Origin: Tetracentron sinense
Taxonomy: Eukaryota; Streptophyta; Magnoliopsida; Trochodendrales; Trochodendraceae
Length of the DNA: 64,000 nt
Direction: 5' to 3'
Assembly: GCA_015143295.1 (NCBI GenBank)
Contig: CM026562.1
Coordinates: 868,001 to 932,000 of the forward strand
The first letter of the stretch is position 1. The number at the start of each line of letters is the position of its first letter. The notes below the pieces were generated by a model. That model worked only from the letters and a program-made list of their open reading frames with translations, did not search any database and was not told where the DNA came from. The position numbers and the translations under genes were made by a program. Below are positions 23,101 through 35,192 of this stretch, in pieces.

Positions 23101-26100
23101 AAAAAAATTAAAGAATATTTTGAGTATAAAAACTTGAGTTACATTTTAGGTAAAAAAAAAAAAAGTGAAGGACACGTTGGGCATAGAAACATGACGTAGG
23201 GACATTTTGAGAACCCAAAGGCTTTAGGGGTTTTTTGGATATAGAAAAATTGAGGGTATTTTAGGTATAGAAAAAATTGAGGGACATTATAGAAATAAAG
23301 AAAATGAAATAGAGCTAAACTTGAAGAGCATTTTGGGTTAAAAATTTTGTTAGATGCATTTTGGGCATAAAAATTTGACTTATGGACATTTTGGGAACTA
23401 AAAAATATTCAAGACATTCTTACTAAATGACAGTTTTAAGATTATATTAAATTTCAATCAACTTTTTAAGTCCCTTATATTTTTGCTGAAAAAGTCATCT
23501 ATATTAATAAAGGAAATTACTTAACGGACTCGGGGTTTCCATTATGTAACGAAATGGTTGGTCCTCATAGGTCCACGCCTCACTTTAAACAAACACCAAT
23601 TGTGGTTAAGATTCACTCATTCCTAGGGTTAAGCAATCCAATCTTGGTTTTTTTTTTTTAAAACCCCAAATATTAACTTTGTTTTTCTTAAGCTTAACTA
23701 GGGTTAAAGGAGTGTTAAAAGGGATACAAGGACACGTGGTAAGAATCGCTGCTCATTAATAAAAGCTCAAAGCAAATGGTAATTTTGAAATTAAGTAAAA
23801 TTTAGTCAACGTTTTGAACCCATACGTAAGCGTAGTTTTGAAATTAACTAAAATTCAATCCATGTGTAAGGATAGTTTTGGAATTAATTAAAATTCAACC
23901 CATATATGTAAGAGAAATTTCGGAATTAACTAAAATTCAATCAAACTTTGAATCAAGAAATTGTAGTTTTGGAATTAATAAAACTTCAATCAAACATTTT
24001 GAACCATGTGTTGAACCATGTGTAAGGACAATTTTGAAATTAACTAAAATTCAACTCATATGTATAAGGGTAGTTTTTGAATTAACTAAAATTCAACTCA
24101 GTCACATCACCTACTAAAGAATGGAGGACAATCGAAGGGAAATAAAGGTTGAATGTACATGTATATGCATATGGTATGTGGCCTGTGGGAGTATGGCTTA
24201 GGATGTATTTAGGTGTTTGGAGGGAAAGAATATGTCTTTTTAACCTCTTTTAATTATGGTTAAGTTTAATTAAATTATAAATAATATTTATTTAAAAAAA
24301 AAACTAAGGTTGGATGGATGAACCCTAGAGGTGAGTGAATCTTAACGACAGTTCGTGGGTGTTAAAAAAGAGAAGTGCAATCGGTTTCTCTTTTCTAATT
24401 ATTCTTTAAAGAAGGTCGACACATTTTGGCTAAAAACTTTAGAGATATTTTTGATTTTTAAAAAAAGGAAATTTTGGTCGGAAAATTACAAGGCAATTAG
24501 GTCATTTAACAAAAGAGTATTTTGATCATTTTAAAAGTGAGTATTTTGATAAATTTAAAAATGAGTATTTTGGAAAGTTTCTCTCTAAGCACAAAGGGAT
24601 CTTGTAGGCCAAGCAGGGTGTGAAATTAGATACTTACAAAATATGTAAAATAGCAATAAACAAAAAATAAAAACAAATAACAAAATGAAACTAACGTAAG
24701 ATTTCTACCTAGGACAATTGAACCCGTCTGAGTTGTCTACATATCCAACAAATCTAACAAAGTTATGGTATGAGCAAGCAAGTATTTTATTTTTTACTTT
24801 TTTAAATATATTTTCGTATTTTTTATATTTTTTAGATAACATGAAACAATTTAGGCTCATGCAGTTAAAGAAGTATTTTGTTATGCACTAAATTGTTGGT
24901 AGTAAAATGCTCAGAGCCACACTCCCACGAGAGTCCCTTTCGAAGAAGGTGCCTGCCCCGAGCAACGGGCAGGAGTTGCTGTATTTGCCCACCGCTACAA
25001 GTTAACGTGCGTAAGCAAGCAGTAAAAAAAAAGATAAAATTGCAGCAGATATGAATAAGCTGAGTCTTAAGAGTCCTTCTGAGGAGCATAGTTCCTGAAA
25101 AATATGATTTTTCTAAGCAAGAAAAGGGGCCGTTATTATGAGAAGATGCTCTAAGTCTGGTTCCAGGGCAACAACCTATTGTTTGGCCTATTTCTAGTCC
25201 AAATCTTGAAATGGTTATAACCTGACCTACAGAACTCAAAATTAGGTAAGTTTTTTGAGTGTGTGCGCAAAATATTTTAAGGGAAATTAGCATATAAAAT
25301 TTTAGCCCTATATTTTACTATATATGTATGTAGACTCAACCAAAATTTTGAGTTATTTTATAAAAATCTGAGTTCGTGAGAGTGTTTAGCACATGGAAAT
25401 ATCTTACGATACTGAAATTCATGGTTTTGTTGATGTGTTTAGTGGCATGATCATACCACTTCATCTTATTAGTCAAATTGGGTAAGATCAATGGTAAAGC
25501 TTAACCTAATCTCACATTGTGACATAGTTACCTTTAGAGAAAAATAAAATAAAATATTAATTATTTCAAAGATTATATCCTCCATATTAACACGCAAGAA
25601 ACATGCTAATATGAGAAATATGGAGTGGCCATCAACCATAAAAGCTAAGGTGTGGTTGGTCACCATGAAAATAATTTTAATTTAAAAAAAAAATAAATGA
25701 GACTACGATCAGTGAAACCAATAAGGATTTTGGATAAGAAGGTTCGGTTATGACTTGAAAAGATATGAAGCAACCCCATTACATTCGTCCCAATGATGAT
25801 ATAGCATATGCTTTAAGAGTTCCCTTGAAATTAATCTATTTAAAATTTTGGCTTTAAAATGCATGAAATACATATCAATTTTATTTTTACCACTATGGAA
25901 ATGCAAGTTTAAAAATTGATATTCTTCTCCTATGACGGTGTTCTTCCCTTTACCATTTTCATAAAGAGTTTTATAAGGAGCCCCAATTCAATATAAGGAG
26001 CCCCTTTACCATTTTCATAATGTGTGTGTGTGCGCGCATGTGTAGTCTTCCTTCAAATGCCTGTAGCTTCACCTAGTGGTGTTGTTACCTTCAACCGAAA

Positions 26101-26145
26101 AAACAAATCAATATAACGCGGTTAATTAAAGGGGTACAAAATGAA
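23101..26145. other. Gene-free DNA with degenerate repeats
   Basis: About 23101-23410 is built from loose copies of GGACATTTTGGGNATAAAAA. A Helitron-like 5' start (TCTATATTAATAAAGG) appears at 23498, but no 3' end was found. Between 23800 and 24100 TTTTGGAATTAACTAAAATTCAA recurs five to six times. The widespread GGTTAAGATTCACTC module occurs at about 23595 (+) and 24306-24360 (-). Nothing codes convincingly. Confidence 0.45.
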
Positions 26146-26672
26146 GGGTGGTGTTTGGTGCATACCAATATTTGATGACTACACCCCATTTTTAAAAATT
26201 GATGACTATATACCATTAATTTCTTAAAATTTTAAATACACACCATATTAAAAAAAATTATTTATAAATTTTATAATTACACACTAACTTCAAATTTATT
26301 ACCAATAAGAATAGAAAGTAATTCTAGTCTCACTCTCTTTTATGGGTCATTTTATCCAATAATATATAATGCAATCACCACTTATTAAATTAAAAAAATA
26401 GAGATTTTCTCATCCAATATTTATGGGTAGTGTACTATTTAGAGGTGACCCATTGATGTATAATGGCAGCACACTATGGTGGTGTGCACAAATTTGGATA
26501 CCATTAATATATCTCTTATTTTTAGAATGAAGAAAACCTCAAATAATCAGAAATTGGTAAACAAATAATTTAATTTTTAACGGCTATTGATCAAATAAAG
26601 AACCTTAAAATATAAGATATATTATTAGTGGAGTGTAGTCATCAAATATTGGAGTGTACATAACATCACCCC
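26146..26672. mobile_element. MITE with GGGTGGTG ends and 8-bp TSD AAAATGAA
   Basis: The left end is GGGTGGTGTTTGGTGCATAC and the right end read inward is GGGGTGATGTTATGTACACT. Both continue into CAATATTTGATGACTACAC. An exact AAAATGAA duplication flanks the 527-bp element (26138-26145 and 26673-26680). It has no coding capacity. Confidence 0.8.
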
Positions 26673-28826
26673 AAAATGAATTAGGTAAGAGTCACCATTT
26701 AACCTAGTCAGGCTCATACAAAAGAAACTAAAATAAAATAGCTCTACCTAAGGGTTCCTTTCCTTCGCCCTTTTATGAGGAGCCCCCAAATTAATGAAAT
26801 GCATCAAAGGGAAGGATCGTTTTTTTTTTTTCCTAGATAAAGGCCTATTACAAAAGAAATTTTTTTTTGTAGAAATAAAGAGTGCTTAATTGAAAAGACT
26901 AAGTTAGGTGAGACTTACTTATTGGTGTTGACTTTCTCATCTTTGTTCTTTCTTTTTCTCTTCCTTATTTTTCCCACTTGATCTCTAGCCAATGAGGCTC
27001 TTAGAGGATTCCTAGGGCTAAAGGCTAAAAAAGATGATAAGGATCTAGGGGTGATAAAGGTTAAGGCAATGGAGGCCTAAAGGAATTAAGGGTGTCATAA
27101 GGGATTAGACTAAGGGGCTAGGGTTAGAAGGAGGTTTAAAAAAGTAGAAGAGAATCCAGCCCTACCTGCCCATCTTCTAGAGGAACAAAACGATGGTGCC
27201 AAATGTTGGAAGTGGACCTATTTGTTTCTTATGCAACAACACGATTCTGCCAAATGTCAGAGAAATTTCTGCAATGTTAATTTTTCAGTAGCGATAGACA
27301 TACCCATAAATTCAATTTCCAAACCTAATGCACCATCTCATTGATGGATGCCCCCCTTTTAAATACTCACCAACTGTGGTGAGTATTTAAGAGAGGGGCA
27401 TCCACCAATGAGGTGGTGCCTTAGGTTTGGGTATTCCGTATTTAAGAAGGGAGGCATCCACCGATGAGGTGGTGCCTTAGGTTTGGAAATTGAATTCATG
27501 GGTACGTTAACTATTTCCCTTAATTTTTAAAAAGAAGTAATCTCTCGATCTCCGAGATTTTAGAATTTTGGTAAAAATAAATTAATTTTTTTAAATATAT
27601 TTACATATTTTATATAAAATTGATTAGATACAAATCACTTATCTAATTAATAAAATAAGTTAGATAGACTGGTATGCTAGTTTAAATATGTTAGTAGAAT
27701 AGCTTAAGGTTTTAAGTATCCTATATTATAAATGTAACATTTTAGATTAGAAATGAAGATTTAACTTTATAAAAATTAACTAATTATAATTATTAAGTAT
27801 CCTAATATTTATGTTTTCTAATTTAAATAGGTTAATGGACAAACATCTAATTAACCTTATAATCTAGTACTAACCAAAAGTGTTATTATTTATATTAAAA
27901 TAAAATACTAAAATTTCACAAAATTTGGACAAATATATGAAAATATCCTTTATATATTGGTAATTTTTATTAACATTTAAAATAATTTAAATAATAATGA
28001 GCAAAATTTTTGTTGAAATTTCGAAATTCTAAAATTTTGACCGAAATAGTGCAGACCGAAATAATAGTCCTATAGATTTAGGAGGGGGACGAGACGGAAA
28101 TTTTGTGAAATTAGAATCCATGCCATTAACAACCATGATGGAAAAAGTAGAAGCGAATTTAGCCCTATCTGTCCTTCCACTAGGGGAACAAAATGATGGT
28201 GTGCGCAAATGTTGGTCCTTATGGAGCTGTTTGGCGACAAACATTTTCCATGATGAACCATGAATTCAAAAAAAAGCGGGTCAAAGGTAGAACTAAACAG
28301 CCCTTGAAGACCAGACAACCATTTTCACGTGTGCCATAGAAAAACCACCCCTTACAGGCAGTGCCAGTGAAAACCAGGTCTTGGTGGGTTTTTGCATTAG
28401 ACACGGATCCTTTCCAATAGTAGCTGGCGAGGGCTTCTTACGCCATTCACGTACCTATGTGCACGAAGCCCAACACAACTCGGCATCGCTCCCAATGTTG
28501 AGAAACAAGAAAAGATATCACTGTCTTTTAAAAATACCCTCAAAATTTTGAAGCTGGCGGTGCCATCCCGAGTCCTTTCACTAATCAAGATAAGAGGCGT
28601 GCTATCCCTACTCTTAGCCAAAAAAACCAACACATGTTAAAGCCTTGACAGGTATTAGTTTCTGACTGAGAGTAGGGAATGTCTTGAGAGTATGGCTAGC
28701 ATTTGAAAGCGCATATGGGATACCTTGAACTTAGTCTATGAACATGAAATAAACATACTTATAACAGTCACCACCTATTCTAACATACATCTAGACCCAC
28801 CAAACACATCACTACGTTCAATCTGC
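26673..28826. other. Gene-free DNA with a spaced direct repeat
   Basis: Sequences starting AAAAAGTAGAAG and running through GGAACAAAA-GATGGTG occur at about 27134-27216 and 28136-28218 in the same orientation, about 1 kb apart. The interval contains the foldback element listed separately and AT-rich DNA. A short inverted pair (GAGCTGTTTGG near 28222 and CTAAACAGCCC near 28295) is also seen. No gene. Confidence 0.4.
27298..27507. repeat. Foldback (palindromic) element
   Basis: The left arm (ACATACCCATAAATTCAATT onward) pairs with the right arm ending GAATTCATGGGTACGT over about 75 bp. The GGCATCCACC-GATGAGGTGGTGCC segment of the right arm is duplicated in tandem. No clear target duplication was found. 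Confidence 0.65.
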
Positions 28827-29217
28827 TCAAATTCCGGCGTAGCACTCAGGTGGTGGAACTGGGTTTCTCGACTTGTCGGTGCAGTAATTGTAGACCATGT
28901 GGTTCACTCTGACCCACCTGTATTTTTTAGCCTGAACAGGGTCAAGCTGCTGGTACGAGTGTGCGTCCCACCAATTGTTGAACTTCTTGGCACAGCCAGT
29001 GAGGCTAGTTACGGTGCAACCTTCGATATCAAAGTCCTTGTAGTAGGCGTAGAAGGGAGCCTTGTTCCAATCAATCTTCTCCAATCCTCCATGTGTCACC
29101 CAGTTGTCAGCTTCCCAGAGTGTCGAGTATCTCCCCATTGGCTGCATGTTAGGATATGATACGCCTTTGGCTTCATTGTTCTTGTAGACCCTAATTAGAA
29201 CATCATCCACGTAAAAC
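28827..29217 (-). CDS. Xyloglucan endotransglucosylase/hydrolase, last exon (fragment or gene with remote exons)
   Basis: Reading from an AG splice acceptor (minus strand, just before 29217), an open 129-codon exon encodes FYVDDVLIRVYKNNEAKG and QPMGRYSTLWEADNWVTHGG, followed by the XTH C-terminal domain YRWVRVNHMVYNYCTDKSR and a terminal PPPECYAGI. The four C-terminal cysteines expected for the family are present. XTHs cut and rejoin xyloglucan in the cell wall. The catalytic exon with the HEIDFEFLG-type motif and the signal-peptide exon are not visible in the next several kb. This is therefore either a duplicated exon fragment that is still intact, or the end of a gene with a very large intron. 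Family assignment is firm; function is doubtful. Confidence 0.75.
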
Positions 29218-30199
29218 CTGTATGTTTCAAGGAATTAACTAAAAGTTAGCACCATAATATCCTTATTAACATCTGATGACCATAAATGGCTTATGGCTAC
29301 AACCAGCTGCGGAGCTGGGGGAGGGGTAGCTGCACCGAACTTTTGGCCAAAAAAAAATTTATACAATATTATATTATTTAATAGGGCATATTTATGGGAC
29401 AATAAGGGTAGCTATCTCTGAACTTTTGAAAAAAAAAATTGTATTATTTGTTTTTTAATTATTTAACGGGCAATAATATCTATAGGACAAGGGATCAACT
29501 GCCACCTAAACAATTTTGAAAAAAAATTCTTTAATACTTTGTTTTTGAATTATTTAACATATAACATATCATATAATAAAAGAATTATATACATATGAAA
29601 CTCACCATATAAACAAATGAATATTTATCAATAATATTCATGATGAAGGGGAAGTCTTTTTCAGTTTTAAGAAAAGAAAAATATCATTTACCGAATCATT
29701 ATACATATCCATTTTACTCAGGGATTGCACGTACAAATACAAGAGGTCCTTAATGAGAAATAATCCATGATAAAAACATCTCCGTAGCACATGTGATAAG
29801 TACTCTATGATTCAGGTCTTTAGCAGGTCTATTAATAGAGATCAATCGTTTATCCTCATATGTATTAGCATTCCATTTTTTTTAATTATTACCGACAATA
29901 TCTATAAGGACAAGGGGTCAACTGCCCCCTAATCAATGAGAAATAATCCATGTAGGATATGTACATTAAAATGTACAAACGAGATAGCCCTAAACTTAGG
30001 GCTGTACATTGGGTCGGCTTGGCCCGTGGCCCGCACAGCCCAGCCCAAAGTATGGGTGGGTCAGACTAAGGTTACATGGGTTTGGGTCTAGTTTCACAAA
30101 GTGTTTGGGTGTCGGTGTCGGTAAACCTTAATAAAGCCCGGTTAACTCAGCCCGGCCATAGGTTGTAGAGAAAAAAATAACCATAGGTTGATTAAGCTT
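29218..30199. other. Gene-free DNA upstream of the XTH exon
   Basis: Contains GAACTTTTGGCCAAAAA- and ACTTTTGAAAAAAAA-type words repeated near 29340, 29425 and 29510, each followed by similar ATTATTTAA(C/T) and GGGCA words. This is degenerate repeat DNA. No XTH exon could be recognised here. Confidence 0.4.
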
Positions 30200-30614
30200 A
30201 ATCATAATTAAAAGGGGACTCTACAAGCCACCACGTGTTCCTTTTAATATCCACTAATTGTGGTTAAGATTCACTCACACCTAGGGTTCATCCATCTACC
30301 TTAGTTTTTATAATAAAAACATCAAATAAATATTATCCTTAAGTTGATTGTGCTTAACCACAGTTAAAGAGGCCTATATAAGCCGTCACGTATCCCTTTT
30401 AACACCCACTAATTGTGGTTAAGATTTACTCACACCTAGAGTTCATCCATCTCATCTTGGTCTTTAGAAAAAATATTAACCTTAGGTTGATTATGCTTAA
30501 CCACAGTTAAAGGAAGCTTTACAAGCTGCCATGTATCCATTTTCATACCTACTAAATGTGGTTAAGATTCACTCACCCCTAGGGTTCATCCATCTAACCT
30601 TAGTTTTTAGAAAA

Positions 30615-30670
<56 letters not shown>

Positions 30671-30870
30671 CCTTAGATTGATTATGCTTAACCATAATTA
30701 AAAGGGGTTTTACAAGCCATCACGTGTCCCTTTTAACACACACTAATTGTGATTAAGCTTTACTCACCCCTAAGGTTCATCCATCTAACCTTGATTTTAG
30801 AAAAAATAAAAATAAACCTTAAGTTAATTATACTTAACCACATTTAAAGGGGATGAATAGCTCACATGGC
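30200..30870 (+). repeat. Tandem array, four units of 130-200 bp
   Basis: Each unit contains a CACGT-type word, CCTTTTAACACCCACTAATT, then GTGGTTAAGATTCACTCAC, CCTAGGGTTCATCCATCTAA, and TTGATTATGCTTAACCACA. Units start near 30215, 30391, 30530 and 30722. The third unit is lengthened by an A run plus a (TA)n tract at 30609-30667. Single copies of the same module occur elsewhere in the window inside other transposon types. Confidence 0.8.
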
Positions 30871-31072
30871 CGGTTGAATTGTGAAGTCCAAACCCCAAAC
30901 AAAATTTCTTAAACAAAAAGACTAATGTTAAATTACTTACTTACCCTTTATATGAATAAATCCCATTAACTAAAAAAGTGAATAGAAGCCCAATGGTTTC
31001 ATTTCTCCATGAATTTAATAATACATCCAAATGATAGAATTCTGAATTTCGTAGAATTTAATTCTATGTTAT

Positions 31073-31490
31073 GTGCTTTTAATAAGTAAATGGATCTTCT
31101 ACACCTCATCAGGTTGGTATTTTGAGGAGTATTGGTCAAGATACTTATCAATGCTATTAGAGTCAAGCACCACGTCATGAGTTCGAATCAAGGAAAATGA
31201 TACTTGGGGAGGGCTACGAAAAAAAAAAGCCGGAGAAGTGCCCCGCCCTAGAATGAAAGCTACCGCGGAAAGGGATACCTACGGAGGGCTATGGAAAAAA
31301 ATCCGAAGAAGTGCCCTGCCTTAGAGTGAGAGCCGCTGAGGACGTCGATTACGGAAGCGTGGTGGTATGTTACGTGCCTTTAATAAGTAAAATTGATCTT
31401 GCACACCTCATCATGCCGGTCTTTAGAGGAGTATTGGCCAAGGCACTTATCAACCGGCCTGATGAGGTGCGGAAGATCAATCCATGGAAT
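31073..31490. repeat. Repeat with direct and inverted copies
   Basis: TTTAATAAGTAAA..GATCTT.. to GAGGAGTATTGG is present at about 31077-31138 and 31378-31432 (offset 301). The right end carries the inverted form CCTGATGAGGTGCGGAAGATC. AGTGCCC(C/T)GCC and GGGCTA(C/T)G also recur inside. GAGTTCGAATCAAGG near 31191 looks like an RNA polymerase III box B, so a SINE origin is possible but unproven. Confidence 0.5.
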
Positions 31491-34068
31491 TCAATTCTTT
31501 GACTCAATTTCAAATCCATAAATCCAAACACACCCTAATAGTAACTTAAAATAACTCTTCACTATATAGGTGAAAGAGATTAATATACTCTACATTCCGT
31601 ATACCAATCCTTAATACTTTCTCCGCTGCTCCCAGATTCACTTATGATTCCTTAACTTGACACGCATGTCTTGATCTTAGACTTGTTTGTTCAGGTCAAG
31701 TACAAAACTCAACATGCGATTTCACACACTTTGCTTATTTCTGATTATTCGTGTTCGTGCTCTTATCATGATTATACATTTATCATAATAGTGAGTGAAA
31801 GGATGATATACTTGCCGATTAAATAATACTTTAAATTACTAATCTCGGTACCTTCGGTGATCTATCATGTGTCTCATTCTATCATGATAAAAGATTAAGG
31901 CTCGGGTGGGAGGTTGCCAGACTCCTACCTATTTATTAATAATTGGAAAATGAGGGGGGGGGGGGGGGGGGGGGATAAACCTTACCCCTATAGATCTGAA
32001 AATGGATCACAACATGTAAATGTAATTTTACCTTCTTACATTATTCAACATTTAACATCATTCTTATATTTGCGTAACATAGCATGTAAATCATAATAGA
32101 ATAATTTAGCATATGAGATTATATTTGCATAATCTAACATGTGGAATCATCTTCGCATAATTTAGTATGTGAAGACATAATCGCATAGTTTAGCATGTGA
32201 AAATATAATTACATAATAGTCATCTATAACATTCAAATCAAACATCACCTATCATTTAAATTCGTACACACATGACATTTCTAACACTAGATTCATTCAT
32301 TTGCATGCACAACCATCATTCCACACAAAACCCTAAATCCATTCATCCAAGGCTCCACAATACAACTCATCCACCATTTCAAACACAAACATACATCCCA
32401 TCCTCCTATTTTCACAACACAATTTCAATCATTCTATTTTTCCAAATTTAATCAAATACACTCACTTCAACATAACGCAACCTTGAACTAAAACATAAAC
32501 AGACAAACATGTCTACAACAAATCTTACTTAATCTCATTCTAACATAAAATCTTAATTTCTAAACTTAAAAACATTAATGGTTCATGACATTAATAGTGA
32601 GGGGTTTATATTTACCTTACTAAAACTTTTTTCCATCAATCTAAAAGCTTAAGAACCTTCCTCAGAGAGATTTCCAAGCTCCTATCCTTCTTCTCCAAGC
32701 AAATCTTACTTTCCCTAACAAAACCCCTTAGAATCCCAAGTTTTCCGATCTTTCTCCCCAAAAATAGGTTTAAAACCTTAATACCCTAAAAGAACTCGAG
32801 TTGGAGGTGTGGAGGGGGGTTAAAACCCTAAATCCGTGCATTTTAAAAAGCAATAGTGTGGGCTGCAATCGATCGCCCCCACAGTGTGATCGATCGCCCA
32901 TACAGTAGCTCCATAAATCTTCCAGGTTTTGGGCGATTGATCATCTCCACAGTGCGATTGATCGCTGCACTGATTTTTCCATGATTCCATCATGTTTAAG
33001 CATTTTAAAACCCCTTTTATTATTTAGTTATACTTAAGCACACATAATAGTATATTATTGACTATTTAAACCATATTAAACAAGGTAATAAGATGAAAAT
33101 AATTCTGGGTCTCTACACATACGGGTACAATCGATCACCCAAGGTTCAGGGACAACCCCTGGTGTTCTGCATGTTTGCAATCGATCATCCATATAGGGTG
33201 ATCGATCGCCGAGCCGAAATTCCGAGCTATTTAGCCCGAAAACGAGGTCTACGTATCTCTGCTCATTTTCCACACATCTCAACCCATTCACCACACTTCG
33301 TTCTGGGTCTCCGACCCTTATTTATCCACATCCATCGCTTACAAACCATTCCACATACAAATAGTGTAAATAACATGAAAAATAGAAGAGAGGGAAAATG
33401 ATTTTACCCACTATGCATGCGAGGAGTCTCCGGATGGTGATGGGAGTGGGGCGTTGAAAAACCCCACCTTAGAACCATCTCTCCCTTTTCTTTAAGTATT
33501 TAGATGTTATTTGAAAATGTGTGTTCGACTTTCCATGACAAATAGTAACTTCTCAATTATAACAATTAAGAAAATTAAATTATTTTAACTGTGGTTAAGA
33601 TTCCTTTAACCTTGTGGATTATATTTTTAATCATAATTTGTCAAACTGTATATATATTGACAAATGTATATGTGAGATTATAAAGGAATGATGCAAATTC
33701 AATCATATAAGTATAAAATTAGTTTTTTTTTCTCCTCAAAAGTTCATGGGGGGCTATAGCCCCTTGCAGCCTCAGCTACGCCCACTGTATGATATTACAT
33801 AATATAACTTTTTTTCAAAAGTTGAGTGGTGCTTCAGCCCCCTTGGGCCCCATGTGGATCCACCCATGGAAGTGGTGAATCCTGTGAGTTGATAGATTTT
33901 GTTTAAAATATAAAGGTTTAGATTCGTGGATATATAAGGCCTACAGACTGGTTTTCGATGGATATTTATTAATATGATCAAACTACTTTTGTTTAGAATT
34001 TGAAGATTTGGATTCCTAAATAAAACCTACAGACTAAGGTTTTCTATGGGACTCCCAAATTTTCCTTA
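31491..34068. other. Gene-free DNA, possible old LTR sequence
   Basis: A pure run of 21 G lies at 31954-31974. About 32070-32220 repeats TAATTTAGCATGTGAA-like words. About 32860-33215 contains several CAATCGATCGCCC/GTGATCGATCGCC words. AGCCCCTTGCAGCCTCAGC and CTTCAGCCCCCTTGGGCC occur near 33760 and 33830. It may be remains of an LTR element, but I could not define its ends. No gene. Confidence 0.35.
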
Positions 34069-34423
34069 GGGTGTGTTCGGTTGAGGGGAATGTGAAGGAA
34101 AATGGGTGAATGTGGGAGTTTGAGGGATTTTGAGGTAAAGTAAAACTTAAACTTTTTCAATAATGTACAACTTTCTCTCACTTTCACCCATACCTTATTC
34201 CATCAAAAAGCTGGAATTGTGAAAGAAAGTAAAGTACAAACTTTCAATTCCAAACCTACCCTTTTGTTGAATAATATTCCTAAAGAGAGCAAAGGGTAAT
34301 TTTGGAAAAATTTATACTTTCTCCTAAACTTTTCTCTCAAACCAAACACACAAGAGAATTTATACAATTCTTTCACTTGACTTTACTTTCTCCCACCCAT
34401 TTACCCCTCAACCGAACACACCC
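34069..34423. mobile_element. Tourist-like MITE (PIF/Harbinger), TSD TTA
   Basis: Inverted ends GGGTGTGTTCGGTTGAGGGG flank 355 bp, with TTA on both sides (34066-34068 and 34424-34426). That end sequence and the TTA target are typical of Tourist MITEs of the PIF/Harbinger superfamily. Internal arms also pair (GTGAAGGAAAATGGGTGAA with complementary CCCACCCATTT words). Non-coding. Confidence 0.85.
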
Positions 34424-34895
34424 TTAGACGCAAGATGGGGCTTAAGACGTGGAGATCTTTCATTATTTTAAATGTTTAAAAAGTAGAAGTCAGAACATAT
34501 TAGACATTTGTAGTTCCCCAGTTGCGTCATTGGAAAATTTGCAACTAGGGCCAGCAAAATCCATTTATTAATATGACCAAACTACGAATCTTCACTTTAG
34601 ACTTAGAGGAGCAGGGTCTGGCTTGCTATTATCATTAAAGACCTATTAGCAAAAGGGGTGAGAAACGCTAAAATTGTATCTCCTTTTCCAATATTTATTA
34701 TTGTTTTACTTATTTGGTATCCTTAAAGAATTGATAACAGGGTCTTCTCTTTGGCTGTTCGACTGGTGGATTGACCTCCATCATGCACTATGATAGATTA
34801 TGCGCTCTCCTATCTAAGTATGAAGTACCCATGGATTGACCTCCAAATCTCGAATACATAAGCTCATAATGAGTACCTTTTCTCCTTATCTTGAA

Positions 34896-35192
34896 CTAGC
34901 GGATAGCACATGCGATGCATGTGAGAGCGAGGGGAAGGAGTTAACCACAATTAATAGGAGTTAAAAAGGACACGTGTTAATCCGTAGGTGTGATTGAACG
35001 CTCCCCAAGTTCAAATGTGATTGGCTGTGATTCTATTATTTAAATAGATAGATGAGCAAGGGATAGTTTGGAAATTACAATAAAACATTAAATCAAAGTT
35101 TTTTTTTATGTGAGAGTAGATTGAGAATTTCGGGAAAATCAGGCTACGCCTGGCTCTTGCATTATCATAATAAAAAAATATTAAATTGTAGA
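34896..35192 (-). mobile_element. Short Helitron remnant, minus orientation, near the NOT3 promoter
   Basis: On the minus strand it ends with a perfect 7-bp hairpin (34907-34923, CACATGC, loop ATC, GCATGTG) and a terminal CTAG at 34896-34899, with T as the next base. The 5' end is taken at 35192 (TCTACAATTT) after an A, but this end is less sure. The interior words TTAACCACAATTAATAGG, GACACGTGTTAAT and AGGCTACG match the Helitron at 812-1395. It lies about 670 bp upstream of the NOT3 start codon. Confidence 0.6.

Noticed and set aside
24865-25293. 142-codon minus-strand frame
   Set aside because: No domain, no codon-use or splice context; the surroundings are repeat-rich and AT-rich.
28725-29159. 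144-codon plus-strand frame
   Set aside because: It is the antisense shadow of the XTH exon, whose minus-strand translation matches the family throughout.
30200-30870. Regular repeats as a possible CRISPR-like array
   Set aside because: Units of 130-200 bp, diverged, without fixed spacers, in a plant nuclear genome; it is a transposon-derived tandem array.
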